Part shown: positions 25,867 to 34,045 of the stretch, piece after piece
Position numbering within the stretch: position 1 is the stretch's first letter
Layout of the letters: each line of letters starts with the position of its first letter
NCBI RefSeq assembly: GCF_009834565.1
Contig: NZ_CP019428.1
Location: forward strand, 2,418,001-2,482,000
Length of the DNA stretch: 64,000 nucleotides
Origin: Pseudomonas sp. R76
GTDB taxonomy: Bacteria > Pseudomonadota > Gammaproteobacteria > Pseudomonadales > Pseudomonadaceae
Reading direction: 5' to 3'
Program-made: the position numbers and the translations under genes
Notes under the pieces: model-generated
What the model saw: only the letters and a program-made list of their open reading frames with translations
Databases searched by the model: none
What the model was told of the DNA's origin: nothing

Positions 25867-26779
25867 ATGAAAATTAACAGTGCTGTATCGCGCGGGCAGT
25901 CGCCGGCCATGGACCGGCCTGAGGTACGCTGGCCTTTGGCGTCGCCCGTTGCACACCCGCCTTGCGAAGATCACTTCAACACGCGGGATGTGCCACGTCA
26001 GCCGTCGTCGTTGCGCTCAAGCGCGTCCTTGCTGCGTTATCAGGCCTTGCAGAACGCGCCGATTGCTCGCGCGGACACAACCCCTCCGGGGCCGAAATCG
26101 GCGGATAACGTTTTGTTGGACGAGTTGGCAAAAGACTTCAGCGATTTGTGCATTTCTCTAGGCATGACCCAGGGCCTGACGCAGTCAGCTTTGCTGAAAA
26201 TTGCAGCTCAACCGTTGCGGGGCGATTAACGTGCGGGACCGTGTGATCCTGGCAGTCAGGGAGATTCTCAAACGCCCAAGGTTGAACGATGCGATCATCG
26301 ACAGTGACGGGTATATCACCCGCGACAGCCTGAGCGCCGCCGCCGCAGCCTTGCGCGGTAACAGCTCCCCTGAAGCCTTTAGCCAGGACCCTTTTCACGA
26401 TCACGGCAACGCCAAGGTCGTGCAGGCTCTGCAAGGCTATTTCAAGTTATTGAGGGATAAATCCAAGGACCGCACGGTTTTTTTTGAAACCCTTGAATAC
26501 ATGGAAATTGCGCTGCTCAAAAACGTGATGAATGACCCCGATGACAGCGACTCACAAGGCCTGCCCATTCTGGATCCCGCTACCGGGCTGCCCGGAAAAA
26601 AGTACAGCGAGCACTGTGTGTACACGGCAAAAAACATCATTGAACGGCCGGGTTTATTGCGATCATTGCAGCGTGTCAACACACTGCGCCTGTTTGGTCG
26701 CCCGAAAGACGAAGAGTGGCTGTGCAATAAAAGCCTGGGGCGCTGGCTGGAGCAACATGAGGCACACAAGGCCAGGTAG
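25867..26779 (+). pseudogene. Putative type III secreted protein, interrupted by a one-base frameshift
   Basis: An open frame from ATG 25867 (MKINSAVSRGQSP, no acidic residue in the first 15, isoleucine at position 3) ends at TAA 26227. The frame one base further on continues as NVRDRVILAVREILKRP to 26779. Removing the T at 26227 joins them into a 303-residue protein. The joined segment then aligns gap-free with the paralogue at 24224 across the junction, which argues for a true +1 insertion, not two genes. An EF-hand-like IDSDGYITRDSL follows. AGGTGGGA precedes the start; hrp box at 25742. A sequencing error is the alternative. Confidence 0.72.
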
Positions 26780-26805
26780 CGACCCGGCCTTGAGCGCTGA
26801 GCGGT

Positions 26806-27957
26806 TCACACTTTGAGAATTTTGCCGCTGATGGCTACACCGGCCAGCAACAGTGCAATCAGTACAAAGGCCGTGCTCAAACTGCTGCCGTGGGCGACAA
26901 AACCGATCACGGCGGGCCCGGCGAGAATACCGGCATAACCCAGAGTGGTGATGGCCGGCACTGCAATATGCTCCGGCATCACCTTTTGCTTGCCCACGGC
27001 GGTGAACAACACCGGCACGATATTCGAACAACCGGCCCCCACCAGTGCATACCCCAGCAGTGCGGTTTCCCAGGCGGGCAAAAGTGTCGCGAGCAACATG
27101 CCGGCAGTGGCCAACGCGCCACCGATCACGATGACGCGTGTGGCGCCCAGGCGTCGGACGATGGCATCACCTGTCAGGCGGCCAGCGGTCATGGTCAGGG
27201 CAAAGGCGGCATAACCAAGCCCGGCGTAAGCCTCATCGAGGCCACGCTCGGCACTCAGGAACACGGCGCTCCAATCCAGCACGGCACCTTCAGCCAGAAA
27301 CACGATGAAGCACAAGCAGCCAATGAACAGCACCACGCCGTGAGGAATGGCAAACGCCGGGCCCGAGCTTTCACTGCCGTAGGGCAACAAATGTGGCCCG
27401 GCCTTGAGCAGCGCTGCCGCCATGATGACAATCACCACCAGCGTCGCCTGCAGCGGCGACAGGCCCAGCCCCAGCAGCCCGGCGACGCCCGCTGCGCCGA
27501 CGATGCCGCCCAGGCTGAACAAGCCATGAAAGCCCGACATCATGGTTTTGCCGCTGGCGCGCTCCACAATCACCGCTTGCAGGTTGACCGTGGAGTCCAC
27601 GGTGCCCAGGCCTGCACCAAACAGGATCAATCCGGCCATCAGTAACGGAATCGAACTGACCGTGGCGAGCATCGGCAGGGCCAGGCAGATCATTATCGTG
27701 CCGGCCGTCAGGACACGACGGCAGCCATAACGTGATGCCAGCGCCCCCGCCACGGGCATGGCGATGATCGAACCCACGCCCAGGCACAACAGCAACAGGC
27801 CAAGCGTGCCCTCATTGAGTTGCGCGCGAGCTTTGGCGTATGGCACCAGCGGCGCCCAGGCCGCGATACCGAAGCCGGCGATGAAAAATGCAATACGGGT
27901 CGACATTTGCTCCAGCCGCCCGGGAACCACGGGCGCTGGGGTGGGGATGGCAGTCAT
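26806..27957 (-). CDS. MFS transporter
   Basis: A 383-residue permease with 12 predicted helices, similar to the YbjJ group. The N-half motif is LGVGSIIAMPVAGALASRYGCRR, a variant of the MFS loop 2-3 signature; a second, weaker copy occurs in the C-half (MTAGRLTGDAIVRRLGATR). The substrate is unknown. It converges on the last hrp-box gene with a 26 bp gap. Confidence 0.88.
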   Translation of the reverse strand: MTAIPTPAPVVPGRLEQMSTRIAFFIAGFGIAAWAPLVPYAKARAQLNEGTLGLLLLCLGVGSIIAMPVAGALASRYGCRRVLTAGTIMICLALPMLATVSSIPLLMAGLILFGAGLGTVDSTVNLQAVIVERASGKTMMSGFHGLFSLGGIVGAAGVAGLLGLGLSPLQATLVVIVIMAAALLKAGPHLLPYGSESSGPAFAIPHGVVLFIGCLCFIVFLAEGAVLDWSAVFLSAERGLDEAYAGLGYAAFALTMTAGRLTGDAIVRRLGATRVIVIGGALATAGMLLATLLPAWETALLGYALVGAGCSNIVPVLFTAVGKQKVMPEHIAVPAITTLGYAGILAGPAVIGFVAHGSSLSTAFVLIALLLAGVAISGKILKV

Positions 27958-28143
27958 GAAAAATCCTTGGTTTTGCGTTCAACGAACGATGTCCGGTGCG
28001 ACATCCTTGCACATCAGGCCTTGTCGAGCGAATTGGGTTCCCCAGGTAATAGGGATTTGCGTGCAGGTCGGTAATTTTATTTTTACCAATAGGGAACGAG
28101 AGGGGATCGGGCGACCACATAAAGAATGTCAGGCAGGCGGGAG

Positions 28144-28223
28144 GTGGCCTGGAAAGTGAGTAATCCCCGTGAGAACTGGTGAACCCCGGGCGTCTTGCGG
28201 CGGATTGCCACTTTCCAGGCCAC
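28144..28223. repeat. 15 bp perfect inverted repeat with 50 bp spacer
   Basis: GTGGCCTGGAAAGTG at 28144-28158 is the exact reverse complement of 28209-28223. Inside the arms, AATCC/GGATT extends the stem by about seven more pairs with one bulge and one wobble. It lies just after the stop of the minus-strand gene at 28237. There is no T run, so it is not a standard terminator; it does not match the REP elements of this window. Confidence 0.6.
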
Positions 28224-28236
28224 TTCTGAACTGTCC

Positions 28237-28899
28237 TCAGGTTAGCGTAGGCAAATACGCCCGCACTTCAATCACCTCGGCGTCCTTTACGCGAACCAGC
28301 AGCGTCCCACGAGGCGTTGTTTCCCTGCCGATGTAGCTCTCGATAATTACCCGGTCCGCCGCAGTGGCGTGCAGTGCCAACCGATGAGGTTTGCGCAGCA
28401 GTTTTTTGCTCTGAGCGTCGACCGCAAATAACGGCTGGCCTCTGCGCACACTGTCGCAGAATGTCATGACCACGGCTCGAGGCGTCGGTGGCGGGGGCGA
28501 GGGAAGGCCGGCACCGCTGAACAACAGGTTGAGCTGGTCGGCCGTGGCCACTGCACGCGGGAAGCCGGTAAACGCCGATGCGACCAGCAACAACTCGGTC
28601 AGCTCACCAGGCGCCAGGCCTTGCGCCAGACTGGTTTTGAAATGCACGCTCAATGGCGGCCCGACCATGCCGGCTGCGACGATGGCGGCAAAGATCGCGG
28701 CCTCTTGCAGTCGCGGGTCCAGACCGGGGCGGTCATGCAGATAGCCATACACCACGCCAACGGCCAATTCACCCAGGGCTGGCGCTGTGTGGAACAACGC
28801 ATCCAGGCGCGAGCCACCATCAGGCACCAGCTCAATGAACGTCTTGCGACCTTCGCGGTACAGCGTTTCAACGGGGTTGTGTGGCACCAGTGCCTTCAT
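28237..28899 (-). CDS. Carboxymuconolactone decarboxylase-like domain protein
   Basis: A 220-residue protein whose residues ~35-125 (LDALFHTAPALGELAVGVVYGYLHDRPGLDPRLQEAAIFA…) resemble the CMD/AhpD helical fold but lack a CxxC motif. The last ~80 residues (AVVMTFCDSVRRGQPLF…GTLLVRVKDAEVIEVRAYLP) look like a SnoaL/NTF2-type end. The start at 28899 (MKALVPHNP) has GGAGG 8 bp upstream. Role unknown; divergent from the DapF-like gene. Confidence 0.72.
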   Translation of the reverse strand: MKALVPHNPVETLYREGRKTFIELVPDGGSRLDALFHTAPALGELAVGVVYGYLHDRPGLDPRLQEAAIFAAIVAAGMVGPPLSVHFKTSLAQGLAPGELTELLLVASAFTGFPRAVATADQLNLLFSGAGLPSPPPPTPRAVVMTFCDSVRRGQPLFAVDAQSKKLLRKPHRLALHATAADRVIIESYIGRETTPRGTLLVRVKDAEVIEVRAYLPTLT

Positions 28900-29107
28900 G
28901 ATTGCATCCTCCATGGAAAGAGGACGGCGTTAGCTCGACTGCGCACGGACTTCGGCCTGATGAAAACGTCCATCCAGGGGAAATAGGAGTGTAGGGCGCG
29001 CCTGGTTTTTCGCCATGACCAACGGGTGGTCTCAATCGACGCTATCCCACACAATCGCAGAGTATTTTTCTTTTTGATGTTCAGCGACAACGGATGTGGA
29101 TGACCCC

Positions 29108-30085
29108 ATGACCCAGTTCTACGATGCCCGCGGCAATATCTATGGCGTGATCAACCCGGCCTTGTTAAGGCGCACGGGCATTGAAGTGCCGCACAGCGCC
29201 GCTCAGGCCGCGCGCACTGCCCAGGCCTGGGCATCGTTGGCGATTGCGTCTGAGTGTGGATGGGGCACGCTGCCGCGTCCGGCGGATGCGAAGGCGCACC
29301 GCTGCGATGGTTTGTTGGTCGGGCCGTTCGACTGTGCGCCGCCGTTTGACCTGCTCATCGTCAATACCGATGGCACACTCGCGGAGCGCAGCGGCAACGG
29401 TTTGACGATTTTTGCTCAGGCGCTGACCGATCAGGGCTTGATGACGCAGGGCTGTGAATTGCGCGTGCATCACGACAAAGCCGATACCGCGTCACCCGTT
29501 GCAACGTTTGTGGAACCTGCGATCTATGAACAGGTTGCGGGGTTCTGGCTGGCCTTGGGGCCGCCGGCGTTCGGGCCTTCAGCGGTTGGCGCTGAGGGTG
29601 TGGATGGGCGCAATCTTGGCTTCAGTCATGTACCGCCCCTAGCTGTGATCAACCCGCAATGGGCACACAGCCAGTTTGTCCGGGTCGGCAATCCCCACTG
29701 TGTGACGCTCGTCGAGCACGCTTGGGCGTTACCTGACAATCAGGCGATGCACGAGCGCGCCCTGTTTGAAGCGTTGCAGTCAATTGCCTTTGCGCCACCT
29801 GTCGGGCGCGGCCGACCCTGCGTTGCCGGGATCAATCTGCAATGGGCCGCTCGCTCTTCAGGCAATCAGGTACTTGCGCGGGTGTTTGAGCGGGGCGAGG
29901 GCCCTACCGCGTCCTCCGGGACCAGCGCCAGCGCCGTGGCCTGTGCGGCGTGGCGGGCAGGCTGGGTCGAGGCTGGGGACGTGGCCGTGGTCATGCCGGG
30001 TGGCACGGCGCCGGTACGGTTGAATGTTCAGGCTGAAAAATTGCTGAGCGTCAGTTTATTCGGGACTGCACGACCGCAAGCCTGA
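29108..30085 (+). CDS. DapF-fold epimerase-like protein without the catalytic cysteines
   Basis: A 325-residue protein with the two-domain diaminopimelate epimerase layout. The segment NTDGTLAERSGNG (residues ~90-102) corresponds to the NADGSxAExCGNG motif, and ERGEGPTASSGTSASA (residues ~260-275) to ERGxGxTxACGSG. In both, the catalytic cysteine is a serine. It is therefore unlikely to be a normal PLP-independent racemase of the cysteine-pair type; it could act on another substrate like PrpF or proline-racemase relatives, or be non-catalytic. ATG 29108 (MTQFYDARGN) chosen over a GTG four codons upstream. Confidence 0.75.
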   Translation: MTQFYDARGNIYGVINPALLRRTGIEVPHSAAQAARTAQAWASLAIASECGWGTLPRPADAKAHRCDGLLVGPFDCAPPFDLLIVNTDGTLAERSGNGLTIFAQALTDQGLMTQGCELRVHHDKADTASPVATFVEPAIYEQVAGFWLALGPPAFGPSAVGAEGVDGRNLGFSHVPPLAVINPQWAHSQFVRVGNPHCVTLVEHAWALPDNQAMHERALFEALQSIAFAPPVGRGRPCVAGINLQWAARSSGNQVLARVFERGEGPTASSGTSASAVACAAWRAGWVEAGDVAVVMPGGTAPVRLNVQAEKLLSVSLFGTARPQA

Positions 30086-30385
30086 ATGTGCAAGTGCGGC
30101 TGATATCCTGGATGAGTGTCAGCCGTTTCTCTTCAAGATACTTATGCGTGTCCTATTAACGTAGGAGTTTTCTTGTTGTTGGTAGTTGTAAAAATAATGC
30201 CTTGTCTTATTTTGTAAAAGACACTTCCGACCACGCCGTACGAATCTTCTTTTTTATTTTTGAAGGCCCGAATCTCGCCTGAAATCGCTAAGATTCAATG
30301 CATTCAGGCGCTTTTTTCCGGCAGTTAAATCAACATTCGACGGGGGAAAGTCTTTCAGTCAAAACGTGAGCACGGGTAACTAAGG
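30086..30385 (+). promoter_or_regulatory. Intergenic region before vgrG with a terminator-like hairpin
   Basis: A 300 bp AT-rich gap with no protein gene. At 30276-30310 the arms CGCCTGAA and TTCAGGCG enclose a 19-base loop and are followed by CTTTTTT, a plausible Rho-independent terminator on the plus strand. Being 190 bp after the previous stop, it may end a small RNA or a long 3' tail; vgrG would then need a promoter in the 75 bp after it. Confidence 0.5.
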
Positions 30386-32419
30386 ATGGTTGGCGATTTT
30401 GTTTTGCCGCGATTTAAATTGATATTTTCCGAACCAACTTTTGCAGAATTAAACTGTGACTTTCAGGTGCTGGCTTTCAACGGCAGCGAGCGTCTTGATC
30501 AGCCCTACTTTATTCACCTGCAGTTAGTCAGTGAAAACCCCGCCCTGGATCTCGACGCGCTGCTGCACCAGCCGGTCTATCTGGATTTTGGCGAGGCGGA
30601 TGCGGGCCTGCATGGCCAGGTCTACGCCATTGGCCGGGATGATCCCGGGGGGCGGTTCACCCGCTACCACCTCACGCTGGCGCCCCGCCTGGCGTGTCTT
30701 GCCCATCGGCGTGACCAGCGGATTTTCCAGCAGCGCAGCGTGCCGCAGATCATCGCTGCCGTACTTGCACATCACGGTATCCTTGCCGATGCCTACACCT
30801 TCGAACTTGGCCCTGTGGTCTATCCGCCACGCGCGTTCTGTGTGCAGTACGCAGAAAGCGACTTGCACTTTATTCAACGGCTGTGTGCAGAGGAGGGTAT
30901 TCACTACCACTTTCGCCACAGCCGGGATAATCATCTGTTGGTGTTTGGTGATGACCAGACTGTGTTTCGGCGTTTGCCTGCGCAGCATTACCGCACGGTG
31001 GGCGACTTGGCGGCTGATACGCGGGCGATCCGGCGCTTTGATGTGCGCCTGCGAATCCGCAGTCGGCAAACCGTGCGCCGCGACCATGACTTCGAACACC
31101 CTTCGCTGCGTCTGCAGGAACAGGCCGGTGCAGCCTCCTTACACAGCCTTGAAGATTACCGCTACCCCGCCGGCTTCACCGGTCACGCACGTGGCAAGCA
31201 ACTGGCACGCCGGGGTTTGGAACGTCTTCAAGGCGATTGCCTTCGAGCACTGGGTAAGAGTGATCAACCGGCATTGAGCGGCGGCCACTTTCTCGAATTG
31301 CGTGATCACCCGGATCCAGCCTGCAACGACCTCTGGTTGATCAAGTCGGTACGCCATGAGGGTTATCAACCACAAGTGCTGGAGGAAGCGGGGTTTGAGC
31401 CTGCTGCATTCCAGGGCTATCGCAACCGATTTACCGTTACGCCATGGCGTGCGGCGCATCGGCCGCCGCTCAAACACCCAAAGCCGACCATTCATGGCAG
31501 CCAGACCGCCACGGTGACGGGCCCCGCAGGCGAAGAGGTGCATTGCGATGCCTACGGTCGGGTGAAAGTACGTTTTCACTGGGACCGCCTGGATAAAAAC
31601 GATGACAAAAGCAGTTGCTGGGTGCGCGTGGCTTCCGGCTGGGCGGGCGATGGCTTTGGCGCGATGCTGATTCCTCGGGTGGGCATGGAAGTACTGGTGA
31701 CTTTCCTTGAAGGCGACCCCGACCGGCCCTTGATCAATGGCTGCCTGCCCAATGCATCGCACATGCCGGCTTATCCCTTGCCGCAATACAAGACGCGCAG
31801 CGTGTTGCGCAGCCGCAGTACCAGGGGCGGCGGCGGGGCTAACGAGTTGCACCTTGAAGATCGCCACGGCGAGGAGCTCATCTACCTGCGCGCCCAACGC
31901 GACCTGCAACAGCACGTGGGCCGCGACAGTCGTTTGGAGGTGGTCGGAGAGCGCCGTGAAGTCATTCGGGGCCCAAGCACGGTACACCTGGAAAGCGAAG
32001 AACACCGTCACACCACGGGTGATCGCAATGTTGTGCTGAAAGCCAGCGATCGCTTGGATGTGCATGGCAACAGCGATACCTATGTTCGTCAGACCCTCGT
32101 CATCGAAGCCGGGCAACAGCTGTACCTGGAGGCCGGTGCCAGCCTGGTGATCAATGCGGGTGCACAAATCAGCCTCCAGGCAGGCGGAGAACATGTGCTG
32201 ATCCAGGCGGGTGGCATCTTCAGCAGTCGGCCAATTACGGTGGGAGGCTTACCGCCCGCAAGCCGCTCGACGGCGCCTTTTTCTGCTGCGACTGCCCCGA
32301 AGATTTCGGCGGCGCAGGGCGCTCTCATGGCGCAGGCCCGGCAACTGGGCGCTGACTATTGCCCGGTGTGTGAGCAATGCCGCGAAGGCCTGTGCAATAT
32401 CCCAGGGAGGGCTGCTTGA
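30386..32419 (+). CDS. vgrG: VgrG, type VI secretion spike protein
   Basis: A 677-residue VgrG: gp27-like N-terminal half (PYFIHLQLVSENPALDLDALL, YAESDLHFIQRLCAEEGIHYHFRH), the OB-fold/gp5 part with GRVKVRFHWDRLDKNDD and GDPDRPLINGCLPNA, and a C-terminal beta-helix repeat (QQLYLEAGASLVINAGAQISLQAGGEH). The last ~60 residues are an extra tail with four cysteines in YCPVCEQCREGLC. It forms the puncturing tip and, with the following genes, delivers the lipase. The stop overlaps the next ATG (TGATG). Confidence 0.94.
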   Translation: MVGDFVLPRFKLIFSEPTFAELNCDFQVLAFNGSERLDQPYFIHLQLVSENPALDLDALLHQPVYLDFGEADAGLHGQVYAIGRDDPGGRFTRYHLTLAPRLACLAHRRDQRIFQQRSVPQIIAAVLAHHGILADAYTFELGPVVYPPRAFCVQYAESDLHFIQRLCAEEGIHYHFRHSRDNHLLVFGDDQTVFRRLPAQHYRTVGDLAADTRAIRRFDVRLRIRSRQTVRRDHDFEHPSLRLQEQAGAASLHSLEDYRYPAGFTGHARGKQLARRGLERLQGDCLRALGKSDQPALSGGHFLELRDHPDPACNDLWLIKSVRHEGYQPQVLEEAGFEPAAFQGYRNRFTVTPWRAAHRPPLKHPKPTIHGSQTATVTGPAGEEVHCDAYGRVKVRFHWDRLDKNDDKSSCWVRVASGWAGDGFGAMLIPRVGMEVLVTFLEGDPDRPLINGCLPNASHMPAYPLPQYKTRSVLRSRSTRGGGGANELHLEDRHGEELIYLRAQRDLQQHVGRDSRLEVVGERREVIRGPSTVHLESEEHRHTTGDRNVVLKASDRLDVHGNSDTYVRQTLVIEAGQQLYLEAGASLVINAGAQISLQAGGEHVLIQAGGIFSSRPITVGGLPPASRSTAPFSAATAPKISAAQGALMAQARQLGADYCPVCEQCREGLCNIPGRAA

Positions 32420-33252
32420 TGGAGAGTATGCCCGGCCGTTGGATGGCCCGACAACATCAGGCGGGGCGCCGATTGTGCTTGATCCTTGACGGAAAACACG
32501 CCGCCCGCGAGCCGTTGTTGACGGTCCGCCATGTGCCGCAGTATTGCTGTCTCTACGCTGAGACTGCTGTGGCCGAGCTTGCCTCTACCGGTCCGATGAT
32601 CCTGCTACTGGACCAGCTAGGGGAGCCCGCGCTGGTCGAGTTGCTGCAACATCCGCAGACGAACTGGGGCTGGCTGTGCAGTCTGCCGGGCGATGATCTG
32701 CAAGGCCTGGCTCGACACTGGCGCGAACGTCTGTTGGTAGGGCCGGCCGGCAGCCAAGCGGTGTATCGCATTCACGATAACCGCACCCTTGCTCGCGCGC
32801 TGGCCCACTTATCGATCGATGATTGGCCGGTCTTTCTCGGCCCGCTGATTTCTGTGTACTACTGGCATGAAGACCGCTGGTGCGAGGGCGAAAACCCCGC
32901 GCCGGGAGAGTATCCGGCGCCTGTGCCTGCGCCTTGGCTGAACGCGCCCAACCCCCAAGCGCAAGCCATCCTGCACGCCAACATCCTGCGCTACCTGCTG
33001 ACCGAACACAGCGAAGGTCTCGCCGCGCTAGTCGAATTTCAAGACCCCAGGATCTGGCTGACCCAGGTGTTGGAACAAGCCCGCGCCTGGCAGTGGCGCG
33101 GGCCGCAGCAACTTGAATTCCTGGTGGTACGCAGGTTGGAGGAGGCGACGCAAACCAGCGTGATTCGCTGGCAACCGATGCAAGAGGAAGCGCCCGGCGA
33201 TCATTTCGAAAGGGTGCTGGAGCAGTGGCGAAGGTTGAGGGAAAAAGTATGA
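32419..33252 (+). CDS. DUF4123 type VI effector adaptor (Tap/TEC)
   Basis: A 277-residue protein with the DUF4123 pattern: CLYAETAVAELASTGPMILLLD near the start, WGWLCSLPGDDLQGLARHWRERLLV in the middle and YRIHDNRTLARALAHL. Such adaptors load a specific effector onto the cognate VgrG and are not secreted themselves. GGGAGG lies 8 bp before the ATG, which overlaps the vgrG stop. The end overlaps the next gene by ATGA. Confidence 0.9.
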   Translation: MESMPGRWMARQHQAGRRLCLILDGKHAAREPLLTVRHVPQYCCLYAETAVAELASTGPMILLLDQLGEPALVELLQHPQTNWGWLCSLPGDDLQGLARHWRERLLVGPAGSQAVYRIHDNRTLARALAHLSIDDWPVFLGPLISVYYWHEDRWCEGENPAPGEYPAPVPAPWLNAPNPQAQAILHANILRYLLTEHSEGLAALVEFQDPRIWLTQVLEQARAWQWRGPQQLEFLVVRRLEEATQTSVIRWQPMQEEAPGDHFERVLEQWRRLREKV

Positions 33253-34031
33253 GCAGGTGCATGCGTGGCGCATTAGCTGTGCTGGGAGCGGCATGGCTTT
33301 CGGGTTGTGCGGTAGGGCCGGTTAACCACTTTACGTTGGAGGTGGATTTGCCGGCGCAATTTCGATTTGTTGGCGCGGCGAATTACCGTCCCGCCAGATA
33401 TCAACTCTGCAAGTTGCCGCAGCGACGGGGTAAAAGGCCTGAACGAAAAATCATTATTGCTGATTACAAACCCGTAGCCGGGCGGGTGAGTTATGACCTG
33501 CCGTTGACTGAAACCATTGAGGGCTGCCCCACGGCGCTGCGCAGTGTGGAGTTCGATTTTTATGCGAAGTGGGGGGCACGCAGCACTGATGTCGGTGGGG
33601 CACTGGCGGGTATCTACTTTACAGACCCTATTGAATCCGAGGATGTAGCGGGGGTGCCAGCCTCGGGTGTACAGGAGTTGCGTGGGCAATGTATGTGGCT
33701 TTTTCGCACGGTCGGGCGGGCGCATACGATCAGGAAACTGCTGAGATGCAGGGCGTTGGACGAGAGCGGGCAGCGGCAAAAAATGCTGGCGGGTGGGGTT
33801 GCACAAAGAGCTCTGCTACCAGGAAAGACACTCAGGCTGGTGCTGACACTTACCGATGAGGAGGAGCCGGCTTTTGACCGACGATGGATCGCTGTACCCG
33901 GCGGGTGGAAACGCTGCCGAGGGACGAGTTTTGAGGATCTGCAGGGCGCTTGCGATGACGATGCACCTGAGTTTAAACCGATAACGATGCCGGATGGACG
34001 CACCTGTGATGTCTATCCCACGTGCCAATAA
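33249..34031 (+). CDS. Lipoprotein, probable immunity protein to the type VI lipase
   Basis: A 260-residue predicted lipoprotein: short basic start, hydrophobic stretch and lipobox LSGC with the cysteine at residue 20. No aspartate follows the cysteine, consistent with outer-membrane sorting. The mature part is a beta-rich domain with several cysteines. It lies between adaptor and lipase in one operon; periplasmic lipoproteins are known partners of type VI phospholipases. No family name recognised, so immunity is inferred from context. Confidence 0.75.
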   Translation: MSRCMRGALAVLGAAWLSGCAVGPVNHFTLEVDLPAQFRFVGAANYRPARYQLCKLPQRRGKRPERKIIIADYKPVAGRVSYDLPLTETIEGCPTALRSVEFDFYAKWGARSTDVGGALAGIYFTDPIESEDVAGVPASGVQELRGQCMWLFRTVGRAHTIRKLLRCRALDESGQRQKMLAGGVAQRALLPGKTLRLVLTLTDEEEPAFDRRWIAVPGGWKRCRGTSFEDLQGACDDDAPEFKPITMPDGRTCDVYPTCQ

Positions 34032-34045
34032 CAAGGAGTTGAGTC

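Noticed and set aside
29108..30085. Calling this gene dapF (lysine pathway)
   Set aside because: Both catalytic cysteines are serine, so true diaminopimelate epimerase activity is not expected.
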